Part shown: positions 6,534 through 14,631 of the stretch, in pieces
Layout: every line of letters starts with the position of its first letter
How positions within the stretch are numbered: position 1 is the first letter of the stretch
From: SAR324 cluster bacterium
GTDB lineage: Bacteria; SAR324; NAC60-12
Direction: 5' to 3'
Assembly: GCA_028822475.1 (NCBI GenBank)
Contig: JAPKDT010000010.1
Span: forward strand, 1-16,772
Length of the DNA: 16,772 bases
Program-made: the position numbers and the translations under genes
Notes under the pieces: generated by a model
What the model saw: the letters and a program-made list of their open reading frames with translations, nothing else
What the model was told of the DNA's origin: nothing
Database searches by the model: none

Positions 6534-8288
6534 ATGAATATATTTGAGCAAACTATCTGTGATTTGACCGCTAGGGTACTGCACTTAGTGGATGAGTCAG
6601 TAAGCTGGGAACCGTCTGTGCTCAACGCACTGGTTGAGCAACCTCCTAATCCTGAAATGGGCGACTATGCCCTGCCCTGCTACAGCTTTGCCAAAAGCTT
6701 GCGTCGCGCCCCTGTAAAAATTGCTGAGGAATTAGCGGAAAAACTCCAATCCTTTCTAAGTCCCGAATCTACAGTCACCTCAATACAGGCCGCTGGTTCA
6801 TATCTGAATTTCACGGTGTCTCCAGTCGCGATGGCTGAAGCCGTGCTCCCCGATATTTTCAATGGTAGCTATTTCAAGGAACCCTCCAAGATTGCTCTTG
6901 AACGGGTGATGATAGAATATTCTCAGCCTAATACTCATAAAGGCTTTCATGTGGGCCATATGCGCAATGTTGCGCTTGGGGACAGTCTCACACGCATTTA
7001 TAAATATAATGGTTATGATGTGGTCGGAGTGAACTACATTGGTGATGTGGGAGCGCACATCGCAAAATGCTTATGGTATTTTCGCAATCACAATACCGAA
7101 ACTCCTCCGCAGCATTTTCGTGGAGAATGGCTAGGTGAGTTATACTCTAAAGCAGTTAAAAAACTGGACGATGCTGAGGGTCAGGAGAAAATCACATTTC
7201 AGGCGGAGGTAAGTCATATTCTGCAAAAACTTGAAGCCAAAGATAAGGAGTTCACCGAAGAATGGGGAATGACCCGTGAGTGGTCAATGCATGATTTCCA
7301 TGAGATATATAAGTGGCTTGACGTTAATTTCGATTATATTTTTTATGAATCAGAGGTTGATGAAGAAGGCAGAAAGATTGTAATTGAAGGAGAAGAAAAA
7401 GGGACATTTGAGCGCTCAGAAGGTGCCATCGGGATTAATCTTGAGGCAGAGGATTTAGGTTTTTTTATGCTGTTGAAATCAGATGGCAACACTCTCTATG
7501 CCACTAAAGACCTTGCGTTGGCACAGCGTAAATTTGACAAGTTTGGTGTTAAACGTTCTATTTATGTCGTAGGTGCAGAGCAGACTCTGCATTTTAAGCA
7601 AGTTTTTGCGACTCTCAAACGGATGGGCTATTCGCAAGTTGAGCAGTGTTTCCATTTGCCATATGCGTTGGTCATGCTTCCAGAGGGGAAAATGAGTTCC
7701 CGTGCAGGTAATGTGATTCTGTTTTCTCAGTTGCGCAAAGAAATTATTAAAAGCATCCAATCCGCTCATTTGGCTGAACACAGCCTGGATTGGAGTCAAC
7801 AGGAGTTGGACGAAACGGCTCAAAAAATTGCTGTCGCTGCAATCAAATACGGAATGCTCAATCAGGATTCGAACAAACAGATTGTGTTTTCCATGAAGGA
7901 CTGGCTGATTTCAGAAGGTGATACCGGTACCTATCTTGTTTATGCATACGTTCGTATCAGAAGCATCGGAAGGCAGATTTCGCGTGAGGTTAGCAAGGAT
8001 GTAGATTTTTCGCTTTTGACGCATGCCAACGAAAAGAAACTGCTGCGTCAGTTGCTGGATTTCAACCGCACTGTCTTAAACTCCGGAGAACAGTACCGTC
8101 CCTCATTGCTTGCGAGGATGCTCTATGAGTTTTCCAAGGATTTCAGCAGAGCCTACAACACCTGTTCGGTAAAGCATGCAGAAACTGAAAAGCTGCAGGC
8201 TGCAAGGTTACTTTTATTTCATTGTGTTGCCGAAACACTTCTGCAGGGGCTTCATCTCCTTGGAATCACTCCACCGGAACGGATGTAA
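6534..8288 (+). CDS. argS: arginyl-tRNA synthetase
   Basis: A 584-residue class I synthetase that charges tRNA-Arg. The ArgRS-specific N-terminal domain occupies about 1-115 (NPEMGDYALPCYSFAK...AGSYLNF). The HIGH motif is HVGH at 139-142 in 'SQPNTHKGFHVGHMRN', with MIEYSQPN just before it. The Rossmann core contains VNYIGDVGAHIAK and YATKDLALAQ. The KMSKS-like loop is KMSSRAGN from residue 386. The C-terminal anticodon-binding DALR domain is present (YAYVRIRSI, 'LLARMLYEFSKDFSRAYN', ending LLGITPPERM). Length and order are normal. The start is ATG 6534; there is no good Shine-Dalgarno, as the GAGGG at 6510-6514 is too far away. It may be co-transcribed with infA. Confidence 0.96.
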   Translation: MNIFEQTICDLTARVLHLVDESVSWEPSVLNALVEQPPNPEMGDYALPCYSFAKSLRRAPVKIAEELAEKLQSFLSPESTVTSIQAAGSYLNFTVSPVAMAEAVLPDIFNGSYFKEPSKIALERVMIEYSQPNTHKGFHVGHMRNVALGDSLTRIYKYNGYDVVGVNYIGDVGAHIAKCLWYFRNHNTETPPQHFRGEWLGELYSKAVKKLDDAEGQEKITFQAEVSHILQKLEAKDKEFTEEWGMTREWSMHDFHEIYKWLDVNFDYIFYESEVDEEGRKIVIEGEEKGTFERSEGAIGINLEAEDLGFFMLLKSDGNTLYATKDLALAQRKFDKFGVKRSIYVVGAEQTLHFKQVFATLKRMGYSQVEQCFHLPYALVMLPEGKMSSRAGNVILFSQLRKEIIKSIQSAHLAEHSLDWSQQELDETAQKIAVAAIKYGMLNQDSNKQIVFSMKDWLISEGDTGTYLVYAYVRIRSIGRQISREVSKDVDFSLLTHANEKKLLRQLLDFNRTVLNSGEQYRPSLLARMLYEFSKDFSRAYNTCSVKHAETEKLQAARLLLFHCVAETLLQGLHLLGITPPERM

Positions 8289-8393
8289 TCTGGTGCAGAA
8301 TTTTTGTATATTTAGGTCTACCATTGAATATTTAGCTGAATGTATTGTTTGCCTACTCCCTGTATTTTCCAGGTTTTAGCTAAAATAAGAGTT

Positions 8394-8801
8394 ATGCGCA
8401 CCTTGTTGTTGCTCTTGATATTTTGCTCTAGTTTTTCGCTGGAAGCAACAGCAGATTATTTTAAATGGGAAATTCTTTTTGCAGAAAAAGGTTTTGGTAC
8501 TGAGTTCGAAACAATCCCACTGACTGCAGAAGGAAAAGTAGAATTTACGGATAAAAAAATTGAGTGCAGAATGGAGAGTTTCTGGACACGTATGGAAGCA
8601 GATTTGCTGCTCGAGGGAAAGACTTTAGTCTGCGTAAACGGAGACAAAGAGAATTCAGTTAGTGTAGTTTGTAGAGACAATAACCTTAACCGCAAATACA
8701 ATCTGCTTAAAGAGCTTTATCCTGTCGCAAAAGCTGGTTTCCGGCTTTTGCCAAAAATGGGCAGTGGTTCAGCATATTTGGAACTGCGTTGTTATTTTTG
8801 A
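8394..8801 (+). CDS. small secreted four-cysteine protein of unknown function
   Basis: A 135-residue protein from ATG 8394. The frame is open from 8340, but a start at 8394 gives a textbook signal peptide: M-R, a leucine-rich core, and a likely cleavage site A-T-A before D21. The mature part (about 115 residues) has four cysteines, C58, C80, C93 and C133, in short beta-like stretches (KTLVCVNGD, SVVCRDNN, LELRCYF). This suggests two disulfides in the periplasm or cell envelope. I do not recognise a family. It follows argS by 105 bp on the same strand and converges with the nucleosidase gene 8 bp beyond its stop. Confidence 0.65.
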   Translation: MRTLLLLLIFCSSFSLEATADYFKWEILFAEKGFGTEFETIPLTAEGKVEFTDKKIECRMESFWTRMEADLLLEGKTLVCVNGDKENSVSVVCRDNNLNRKYNLLKELYPVAKAGFRLLPKMGSGSAYLELRCYF

Positions 8802-8809
8802 TTACTTTG

Positions 8810-9505
8810 TTAAAGCAAAGCTTTTAAAAGAGTCTGTACGGTTTCGTATGATTTTTTTGCAGCAGTATTCAGGAATCCGTTAGAAAGCTTTTGTCCATTT
8901 GCTCCAGCTAAATCACTGAGGCAACGTACCACAATTGCCGGAATTCCAAATTGCTCAGCAACCTGTGCAACTGCCCCTCCTTCCATTTCTATGGCCTGCG
9001 CGCCAAATTGTTCAAACAAAGCTCTTCGTGTTTCTCCGCACTGCAGGAAAACATCTCCTGTCAGGATTGTCCCCATTCGTACTCCCGGAAGTGCCGCCTT
9101 GATGGTCTTCTTTAATTCCAGATCAAGTGTAAACTCCAAAGAATTATTAGGAGGCCCCATTGGAATACTTCCCGCACGGTAAACCTGTAATTGACCGTCG
9201 TTCAACGCACCGTAATCATATTGAATTAATGACTCTCCAACCACCACCTCTCCAATTTCCATTTCCGGATCAATTCCACCAGCTACTCCGGAAAAAATCA
9301 GCAATTCGCAGTCAAACTCCTGAATCAGTAAGGTTGAAACCAGCGCAGCATTAACTTTCCCAAGGCCGCATTCGACCACAATCAGCTCATGATTCTCTTC
9401 TCTTTTACTGAAAAAAGTTCTACCTCCGAGCGTTCGAGAGGAATTTAGCTGCAAATCAAAATATTTTATTTCTTTAGGAATGGCGCAGAGAATTCCAATT
9501 TTCAT
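8810..9505 (-). CDS. mtnN: 5'-methylthioadenosine/S-adenosylhomocysteine nucleosidase family protein
   Basis: From ATG 9505-9503 the protein has 231 residues. The frame extends 24 codons further upstream, but MKIGILCAIPKEI is the exact family N-terminus, so the inner start is chosen. Members cleave adenine from MTA, SAH or 5'-deoxyadenosine, some from 6-amino-6-deoxyfutalosine. Catalytic residues are in place: E12 (acid role in E. coli MTAN), E175 in AIEMEGGAVA, and D198 in VVRCLSDLA. The nucleoside-phosphorylase block FSGVAGGID is at 71-79. The substrate-side loops (103-128) are somewhat divergent, so a futalosine-type substrate cannot be excluded. It is last in the seven-gene minus-strand run, 23 bp after the lipoprotein gene. 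Confidence 0.88.
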   Translation of the reverse strand: MKIGILCAIPKEIKYFDLQLNSSRTLGGRTFFSKREENHELIVVECGLGKVNAALVSTLLIQEFDCELLIFSGVAGGIDPEMEIGEVVVGESLIQYDYGALNDGQLQVYRAGSIPMGPPNNSLEFTLDLELKKTIKAALPGVRMGTILTGDVFLQCGETRRALFEQFGAQAIEMEGGAVAQVAEQFGIPAIVVRCLSDLAGANGQKLSNGFLNTAAKKSYETVQTLLKALL

Positions 9506-9528
9506 AGAGGGATAATTTAAAAAGACAA

Positions 9529-9726
9529 TTAATCTAGGTGTTTTTTGCAAATAGCCGGAAAATCCCGTTTTGTACACCAGTCATAAAACTTTCCGCTTCC
9601 GGATGTACAAGAAGCGGTGACAAAACTCAGCAACAAAAATGCCGTCAAATAATTTAAAAAACAGCGAAAAAAATTGTCATGAAATGCTGGATAATTGCTT
9701 CGACGAGATTTGAATGACTTATTCAT
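9529..9726 (-). CDS. tiny putative lipoprotein, translationally coupled to the MurG-like gene
   Basis: A 65-residue product with a basic N-terminus, a hydrophobic segment (about 26-39) and a lipobox-like V-T-A-S-C40. The mature peptide would be only about 26 residues, with C51 and C60. The ATG (9726-9724) overlaps the TGA of the MurG-like gene in an ATGA arrangement, preceded by the purine run GGAAAAGG. That arrangement is the main argument that the gene is real. Thr at lipobox -3 is less usual, so simple secretion or membrane anchoring is the alternative. No family is recognised. Confidence 0.55.
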   Translation of the reverse strand: MNKSFKSRRSNYPAFHDNFFRCFLNYLTAFLLLSFVTASCTSGSGKFYDWCTKRDFPAICKKHLD

Positions 9727-10844
9727 CCTTTTCCGCTTAACTCAAAAACCAACTTAGCAAAATCTTTTGTTCCTCCGTCAGGAAGAAGTTTATGGAGCTT
9801 TTTACCCATTTCTCCAGGGACACGGTTCTCAAAAAAATTATTCCACCACTTAATTCCTTCAGTTGCTAAAACTTGCTGTGTAACGGATTCGGCCGCGTCC
9901 TTTTCCTTTATCAGCATGGAATTATCTTCCTGATGTGTTCCAGGAAGTGGAATTAGGACGGTGTCTTTTTGCAGAACAGCAAGTTCACCAATAATTCCCA
10001 TACCTGCTCTTGTCAGTACTATTTCACTTTTAGCAAGCAAGTCACCCATTCCTTCGTGGACAATTTCTAGTGGGTGATAATGAGGATGAGAAAAAGATGC
10101 AGTTTCCTGTTCAAAATTATTAACGGTTCCTGAACCGGTAAGATGAACAACCTGAAAATTATTTAGCAAGTGTTTTAATAACGGTAAAACCACACGATTT
10201 AATCCAACTGCTCCTTGACCACCTCCGGTGATAAGAATGAGCGGGATTTCCGGATGCAAACCAAAACGCTCATTCGCGAGTTTTGCATTTGCGGAAAAAA
10301 TTTCCTGACGGACCACAGGTCCAATTGACCGCTTAAAAGAAATTGAAGGGAATTGATTTGCGGTTTGCTCAAAATAAGCAACGAGCGCCTTACTGACTGG
10401 AGCCATCAAACGGTTGGCAAGTCCGGGGCGCACATCCATTTGCAGGATTACATGCGGAATCCTTAAGATCCAAGCCGCGTAAGCTACAGGTACGCTTACA
10501 AAACTTCCGGCAGATACAATGACTTGCGGGCGAAAAATTAGCAAAAGCACCAAGCCCATTATTCCTCCGCCTAGAATAAACAAAGGATCGATAAAATTAT
10601 GCCAACTCCAGTAGCGTCTCAGTTTTCCGGATGGAATAGCCACAAACGGGATTTCCGTTTGTTCTACCATTTTACGTTCCGGACCATTTTTGCTGCCGAG
10701 AAACAGAAAGTGAGAATCTGTTCTTTGTTGACTTATTTCTTCTGCTAAAGCCAGCAAAGGTATAGTAGGACCACCAGAACCTCCTCCTGTGAACAAAACT
10801 CTAACAGGTTTTTCAATCATTATTTGCAACTCATTTTCAGACAT
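9723..10844 (-). CDS. MurG-like GT28 glycosyltransferase (UDP-GlcNAc lipid-acceptor transferase family), atypical
   Basis: From ATG 10844 the protein has 373 residues. Frame-open starts also exist at 10862 (TTG), 10859 and 10820. The chosen one overlaps the preceding stop by 8 bp, while 10820 would match MurG N-termini best. The two-domain GT-B layout is clear: VLFTGGGSGG at 16-25, a membrane-associating segment at about 89-104, SAGSFVSVPV, DVRPGLANRLMAP, and a C-terminal donor site with R279-A-G, GELA (E287) and Q305-x2-N308. MurG adds GlcNAc to lipid I. In canonical MurG the first loop ends in His (GG-T-GGH) and the acceptor side has a H-E-x-N motif. Here the His is P26 and the other motif reads LQMD. 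The GKLRRYxSWxNFxDP and DVRPGLAN blocks resemble, from memory, MurG-like proteins of Patescibacteria. The activity is therefore left open. It lies outside any dcw cluster. Confidence 0.72.
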   Translation of the reverse strand: MSENELQIMIEKPVRVLFTGGGSGGPTIPLLALAEEISQQRTDSHFLFLGSKNGPERKMVEQTEIPFVAIPSGKLRRYWSWHNFIDPLFILGGGIMGLVLLLIFRPQVIVSAGSFVSVPVAYAAWILRIPHVILQMDVRPGLANRLMAPVSKALVAYFEQTANQFPSISFKRSIGPVVRQEIFSANAKLANERFGLHPEIPLILITGGGQGAVGLNRVVLPLLKHLLNNFQVVHLTGSGTVNNFEQETASFSHPHYHPLEIVHEGMGDLLAKSEIVLTRAGMGIIGELAVLQKDTVLIPLPGTHQEDNSMLIKEKDAAESVTQQVLATEGIKWWNNFFENRVPGEMGKKLHKLLPDGGTKDFAKLVFELSGKG

Positions 10845-11679
10845 TGGAGTTTCTGGCATCAACGAGGAATTGTGCCTTCTTCAATTCAGTTTGGAGAATG
10901 CCGCTGACCTCCACTGCGTCATTGCAAAAAATCCATTCTACTCCACGGTTTATTTCACGAAAAAGATTGTTTTTTGACTTAGGATAGCCAACACCAATTT
11001 TTTGTCCACAATCCAAGTGTTGTTTTACAATTTTTTTATGAAGCAGCAGATAATGTCCACCTAAACCTGCGTATTTTTCATTCAAAGAGATTTTGCTCAA
11101 GGTTTTTGCGTTAAAGACCGCTACAGGAATTTTTGCTGAAGTGTCGACAAATTTAACTAGGACGAGCATTTCCGGATCAAGTGATAGCAGATGAAAATCT
11201 TCCCGGGGCTTTAGTGGGGCAAAGAGATCTTTAAGAATCATATTCTGTTTTTCTGGTTGAGGATAATGTTCTTCTTTGGCCTCCACCATCAAGTGCAGTT
11301 TACCTCCGTAACGCAGAAGTACTTCCTCCAATGTGGGCACCTGTGGACAGTGTTGCTTCAGTTCTGCTAATGTTGTTTCCGAAATCTTCAGATTTGAGCC
11401 GAACAATCTCAGTAAATCCGGATCATGAGCAACTACAGGATGTAAATCTTTTGTCCAGCGAAAATCCAGTTCAATCCCCCAAATACCTTCTGTTTCAAGT
11501 GCATGATCGAAAGCAGATAAAGTGTTCTCGTATACCGTTATGTTGTCATGTTGTCCTCGGTGAGAAATTATTTTGCACTTGCTCAAATTCTCTAAAGTAG
11601 GTGCTTTCTGGGGGACAATTGCAAAGATCGAATCACAGATCTGCATCAAACGGGATTCCAGCCAGGACGGTAGTTCCAT
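10837..11679 (-). CDS. glycerophosphodiester phosphodiesterase family protein
   Basis: A 280-residue protein with a GDPD TIM barrel from about residue 37. Catalytic and metal motifs are intact: H40-R41-G, E51-N52-T, E70-x-D72, H85-D86 and E133-x-K135. Such enzymes hydrolyse glycerophosphodiesters, released during phospholipid turnover, to glycerol-3-phosphate and an alcohol. No signal peptide is seen, so it is probably cytoplasmic. The C-terminal strand reads GVEWIFCND where many relatives have a G-x-D-G-x-x-T-D motif, a mild divergence. It starts at ATG 11679, 60 bp after the RSH stop, and its end overlaps the start of the MurG-like gene. Confidence 0.85.
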   Translation of the reverse strand: MELPSWLESRLMQICDSIFAIVPQKAPTLENLSKCKIISHRGQHDNITVYENTLSAFDHALETEGIWGIELDFRWTKDLHPVVAHDPDLLRLFGSNLKISETTLAELKQHCPQVPTLEEVLLRYGGKLHLMVEAKEEHYPQPEKQNMILKDLFAPLKPREDFHLLSLDPEMLVLVKFVDTSAKIPVAVFNAKTLSKISLNEKYAGLGGHYLLLHKKIVKQHLDCGQKIGVGYPKSKNNLFREINRGVEWIFCNDAVEVSGILQTELKKAQFLVDARNSNV

Positions 11680-11739
11680 AACAATCAGTGAATTATGGTT
11701 TTAAAAAAGTTTATTTGCGTTTCCAGGGTTTTAAACAAG

Positions 11740-13953
11740 CTAAGCTTCTTGAGGAGGTTCTTCCCAAATCTTCTTCACAAATTTAAGCGGTCGCAACTTC
11801 TCAACAATTTTGTGGAAAACAGGCCAGCTTACAGATTCAAGTTTGATCCGAATATCTGCTTCTTTTTTATTTTTTCCTGCCGATTCGGAATTGATTATAG
11901 CAACACCTGCATCTTTTATAATTTTTGTTATCTGAAAAAGAATTCCTGTAGCATCAATGACATGCAAATGAATGACGTGTGATCGAGATATTTTTTTCGA
12001 GATATTCCATGAAACATCGATAGGTATTATTCTGGACTGAGTCAGTTTTTTGTTGTTAATTATTTTCGGGCAGCCTACGAGGTGAATCTCAATTTCCTTG
12101 TCATCATGAATGAAACCTGAAATTTTATCTCCTGGAATTGGGAAACAGCAATTTGCGAGTCTGATTAATGGGTTTTGCACATCATCAATCAAGAATATAT
12201 TTTTATCTCCTCCAAATACATTCCCCCAAAATTCAGGTCTTATCATCTCTTTCAAACGTCCGCTACTTTCAAAATGAAGCAGTTTGTACTTTCTGAGAAA
12301 CTGTTGTAAAGGTCGTTTTTGTAAACCAATTTCCTGAAAAAAATGATTGGCGGTTAAATTTTCAACTTTCAGCGCAGACTTAACTACCGTTGATTTAATC
12401 CACTTTTCTACACTCAGTTCTTCACCTTTTTCTCTTAATTTGCGCTCCAGTAACGCACGTCCAGAATTTCTGGCATTTATAACCTTTTGCTGTTCTACTG
12501 CTCTTTTTATTTGGGTGCGGCTTTTTGCGGTTTTGACCTGGTTAAGCCACTCCTCTTTCGGATGAACGCCCTTGTCAGTGATAATTTGCAGAGCTTCTCC
12601 TGTAAACAACTGCCTTTCACGAGGAACCCTTTTTTTAGTGGTACCTACCGAAGAAGGATTCACCAGAGCGCCGATGCAGTGGTTGCCAAGTTCCGTGTGT
12701 ATTCCATAAGCAAAATCAAGCACAGTTGATCCTTGTGGAAAAACGAGCATATCTCCTTCGGGACTGTAGACTTGTACTTGATCAGACTGTACATAGCTCA
12801 TAACATCGAGCATACGAACGTCTTTATCACCTGCCATCTGATCAAGTTGGCTCAGATAGATACGATAATAGTCGGCAAGTTCGGTTGGACTTCCCCTCCA
12901 ATGTGCCATGATTCCATACTGATTCTTTGTCAGCATTTCTTCAGAAACAATTTCGATTAAGGTTTGTTCACCTTCAATTCTTAACTCAGTCTGTATTCCT
13001 TCATACCCATTCCAGAGAGGATTGCTGATATAATCTCTAATTTTAAGAGGGATGACATAATAATTGGTATGAACTATACCGAGTGCCTGAAAACAATCTA
13101 AGCTGTTTTTAACTACAATTCTGAAACCTTCTAATATATGATCGATCGGCCCTCTTTCCTGGATACGGGAAGAAGGATGAACATAAAGCGGTTCAACATT
13201 ATGATAAGCAAACTTTTGTTTTTCTAAATTATTTTGTAAAGAGTCTTTCATGGCCTTAATCGTTGAAATGCGGTCTTTTTTCAATTCATCGATTTCAATC
13301 AATGTTTTCTGATATCTCTTTGGATAAAGTAATTTAAAACAAAGTTCGGTGTGTTCCTGGCAAATTTGGGTCAATCCTAACCGTTCAGCAATCGGCACAT
13401 ATATATTAAGCGTTTCCAAACTGATCCGACGCTGTTTATCACGTGGCATGGCGTCCATGTCTCTCATGTTATCGAGCCGATCAAAGAGTTTGATAAACAA
13501 TGCGCGTACATCCTGCACCATTGTTTTCAACATACGCTGATATGTTGCGTCTAAATTATCGACGGTTAAATTTTTAGGACTTTTGGTTTTTTTAATTTTA
13601 GTTAATCCTGTGACTATATCTGCATACCAGGATCCATAACGTTCATAGATATCGTCGTGATTTATTGTAGTATCTTCAATAATATCATGTAATAGAGCGG
13701 CAACAACTGTAGGAGCATCAAGACCTGCTCTGCAGATATAACTTGCTACACGCAGTGGATGAATGATGAACGGTTGACCCGATTTACGCTTCTGGTTTTC
13801 ATGATATTGGCCGATGTCTGAGATGGCTTGATCGAGTAGTTCCGAATCTTTGGGTGTACCATATTCCAGGACATAGCTGCGAATTTGTTTTTCCAAATCC
13901 GTAATCAAAGCTTTGTCACTTGCTGAAATATTTGTCTGTTTGCTACTCGACAT
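11740..13953 (-). CDS. RelA/SpoT-homologue (long RSH) with intact (p)ppGpp hydrolase and degenerate synthetase
   Basis: A 737-residue, full-length long RSH. The HD hydrolase domain (about 20-205) keeps H65 (IIHPLRVA), H89-D90 and E93-D94 (LLHDIIEDT), D158 and N162 (KLFDRLDNMRD) and ETLNIYVPIAERLG. The synthetase domain (about 245-355) is recognisable (DYISNPLWNGYEGIQTEL, AHWRG) but eroded. The usual Y-D-x-x-A-x-R reads HILEGFR (Asp lost), the YQSLHT block reads YEGIQT, and EIQIRT reads LIEIVS. The regulatory half has a TGS domain (about 395-455), a zinc-finger-like ANCCFPIPGD (C602, C603) and a C-terminal ACT domain (about 659-730). I infer a SpoT-like ppGpp hydrolase with little or no synthesis, which would imply a separate synthetase elsewhere. 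It follows the ExbD-like gene by 21 bp. Confidence 0.9.
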   Translation of the reverse strand: MSSSKQTNISASDKALITDLEKQIRSYVLEYGTPKDSELLDQAISDIGQYHENQKRKSGQPFIIHPLRVASYICRAGLDAPTVVAALLHDIIEDTTINHDDIYERYGSWYADIVTGLTKIKKTKSPKNLTVDNLDATYQRMLKTMVQDVRALFIKLFDRLDNMRDMDAMPRDKQRRISLETLNIYVPIAERLGLTQICQEHTELCFKLLYPKRYQKTLIEIDELKKDRISTIKAMKDSLQNNLEKQKFAYHNVEPLYVHPSSRIQERGPIDHILEGFRIVVKNSLDCFQALGIVHTNYYVIPLKIRDYISNPLWNGYEGIQTELRIEGEQTLIEIVSEEMLTKNQYGIMAHWRGSPTELADYYRIYLSQLDQMAGDKDVRMLDVMSYVQSDQVQVYSPEGDMLVFPQGSTVLDFAYGIHTELGNHCIGALVNPSSVGTTKKRVPRERQLFTGEALQIITDKGVHPKEEWLNQVKTAKSRTQIKRAVEQQKVINARNSGRALLERKLREKGEELSVEKWIKSTVVKSALKVENLTANHFFQEIGLQKRPLQQFLRKYKLLHFESSGRLKEMIRPEFWGNVFGGDKNIFLIDDVQNPLIRLANCCFPIPGDKISGFIHDDKEIEIHLVGCPKIINNKKLTQSRIIPIDVSWNISKKISRSHVIHLHVIDATGILFQITKIIKDAGVAIINSESAGKNKKEADIRIKLESVSWPVFHKIVEKLRPLKFVKKIWEEPPQEA

Positions 13954-13974
13954 TATCTTGTTAAGATTTTAATT

Positions 13975-14631
13975 TTATTGCGGTTGAAAGCTTCTTGCCT
14001 GATCATTTCCGCTGCAATAACGCAATGTGGACTCCTTGCGGACAGGTTTCCAGCCAACTTCAAAATGTTGGCTCCACAACGACCCCCTTATTTCCCGGAA
14101 GAGATCAAAACTTTTCGGATCAACCCAGAAAAAAAAATAGTTTTCTTCCGGAGGATATTTTTTCATCAAATTTTGCAGCAATCCATCGTGCTCAGAAAGT
14201 TGATGCCACCATTGACCTGCTCCAGGCGAAGGTAAAAATTCCAGACAGTGAGCGTGTCCACTCCCCGTTGTGAGTTTAATGGAGTATTGATTAAGACTCA
14301 TTTGTTTTGGTAAAGTTTCCTTGCCTGAAAGGTACTTTTTTAAGTTTTGATAAACTAATGCCCGATCCAGATATAAGATACGATCATCCCTCAGTAAAAA
14401 CAAAAGGTTGTTTTTTTGAGAAGCATGCGACCATGGAATTTTAATTTTTTCAATATTTTCAAATGGTTGTTCTTTTTGTGGTGTTTGTTCACTTTTTTTT
14501 AAGAATGAAAACATTGCCATGAAAACTGCCAGTATAACCAATATCCCAACATTGTTTGAGACAATGTCAACTAGAGAGTCCAAGTTTAACAAACCCGGCA
14601 AATCACCTAAATATCCCCTTTTGTTTCGCAT
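13975..14631 (-). CDS. membrane protein with an ExbD/TolR/MotB-like transmembrane segment
   Basis: A 218-residue protein with a single transmembrane helix at about 22-44, introduced by 'LLNLDSLVDIVSNNVGILVI'. This resembles the D-S-x-x-D-I-V-x-N-x-V-G-I-L signature of ExbD/MotB-like proteins, in which the Asp (here probably D22) carries protons in a stator channel. The rest (about 45-218) would be periplasmic. It contains several Trp and aromatic residues and no domain I recognise; no OmpA-like peptidoglycan-binding domain is evident. Its ATG overlaps the stop of the TPR gene (TAATG), so translation is coupled. No MotA/ExbB/TolQ partner is visible in the window. The membrane topology is well supported; the stator relationship is inferred from the motif alone. 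Confidence 0.65.
   Translation of the reverse strand: MRNKRGYLGDLPGLLNLDSLVDIVSNNVGILVILAVFMAMFSFLKKSEQTPQKEQPFENIEKIKIPWSHASQKNNLLFLLRDDRILYLDRALVYQNLKKYLSGKETLPKQMSLNQYSIKLTTGSGHAHCLEFLPSPGAGQWWHQLSEHDGLLQNLMKKYPPEENYFFFWVDPKSFDLFREIRGSLWSQHFEVGWKPVRKESTLRYCSGNDQARSFQPQ

Noticed and set aside
8805..8829. Hairpin CTTTG/CAAAG followed by an AT-rich palindrome between the convergent secreted-protein and nucleosidase genes, a possible bidirectional terminator
   Set aside because: The stem is only 5 bp, low in GC, and lies largely inside the nucleosidase coding end. It is too weak to call a terminator.
9506..9577. 24-codon N-terminal extension of the nucleosidase
   Set aside because: MKIGILCAIPKE at the inner ATG matches the family N-terminus with the catalytic Glu at position 12. 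The extension overlaps the lipoprotein gene.
13975..14273. Plus-strand frames of 85-92 codons opposite the ExbD-like gene
   Set aside because: They are antisense to a gene with clear membrane architecture and translational coupling, with no independent support.
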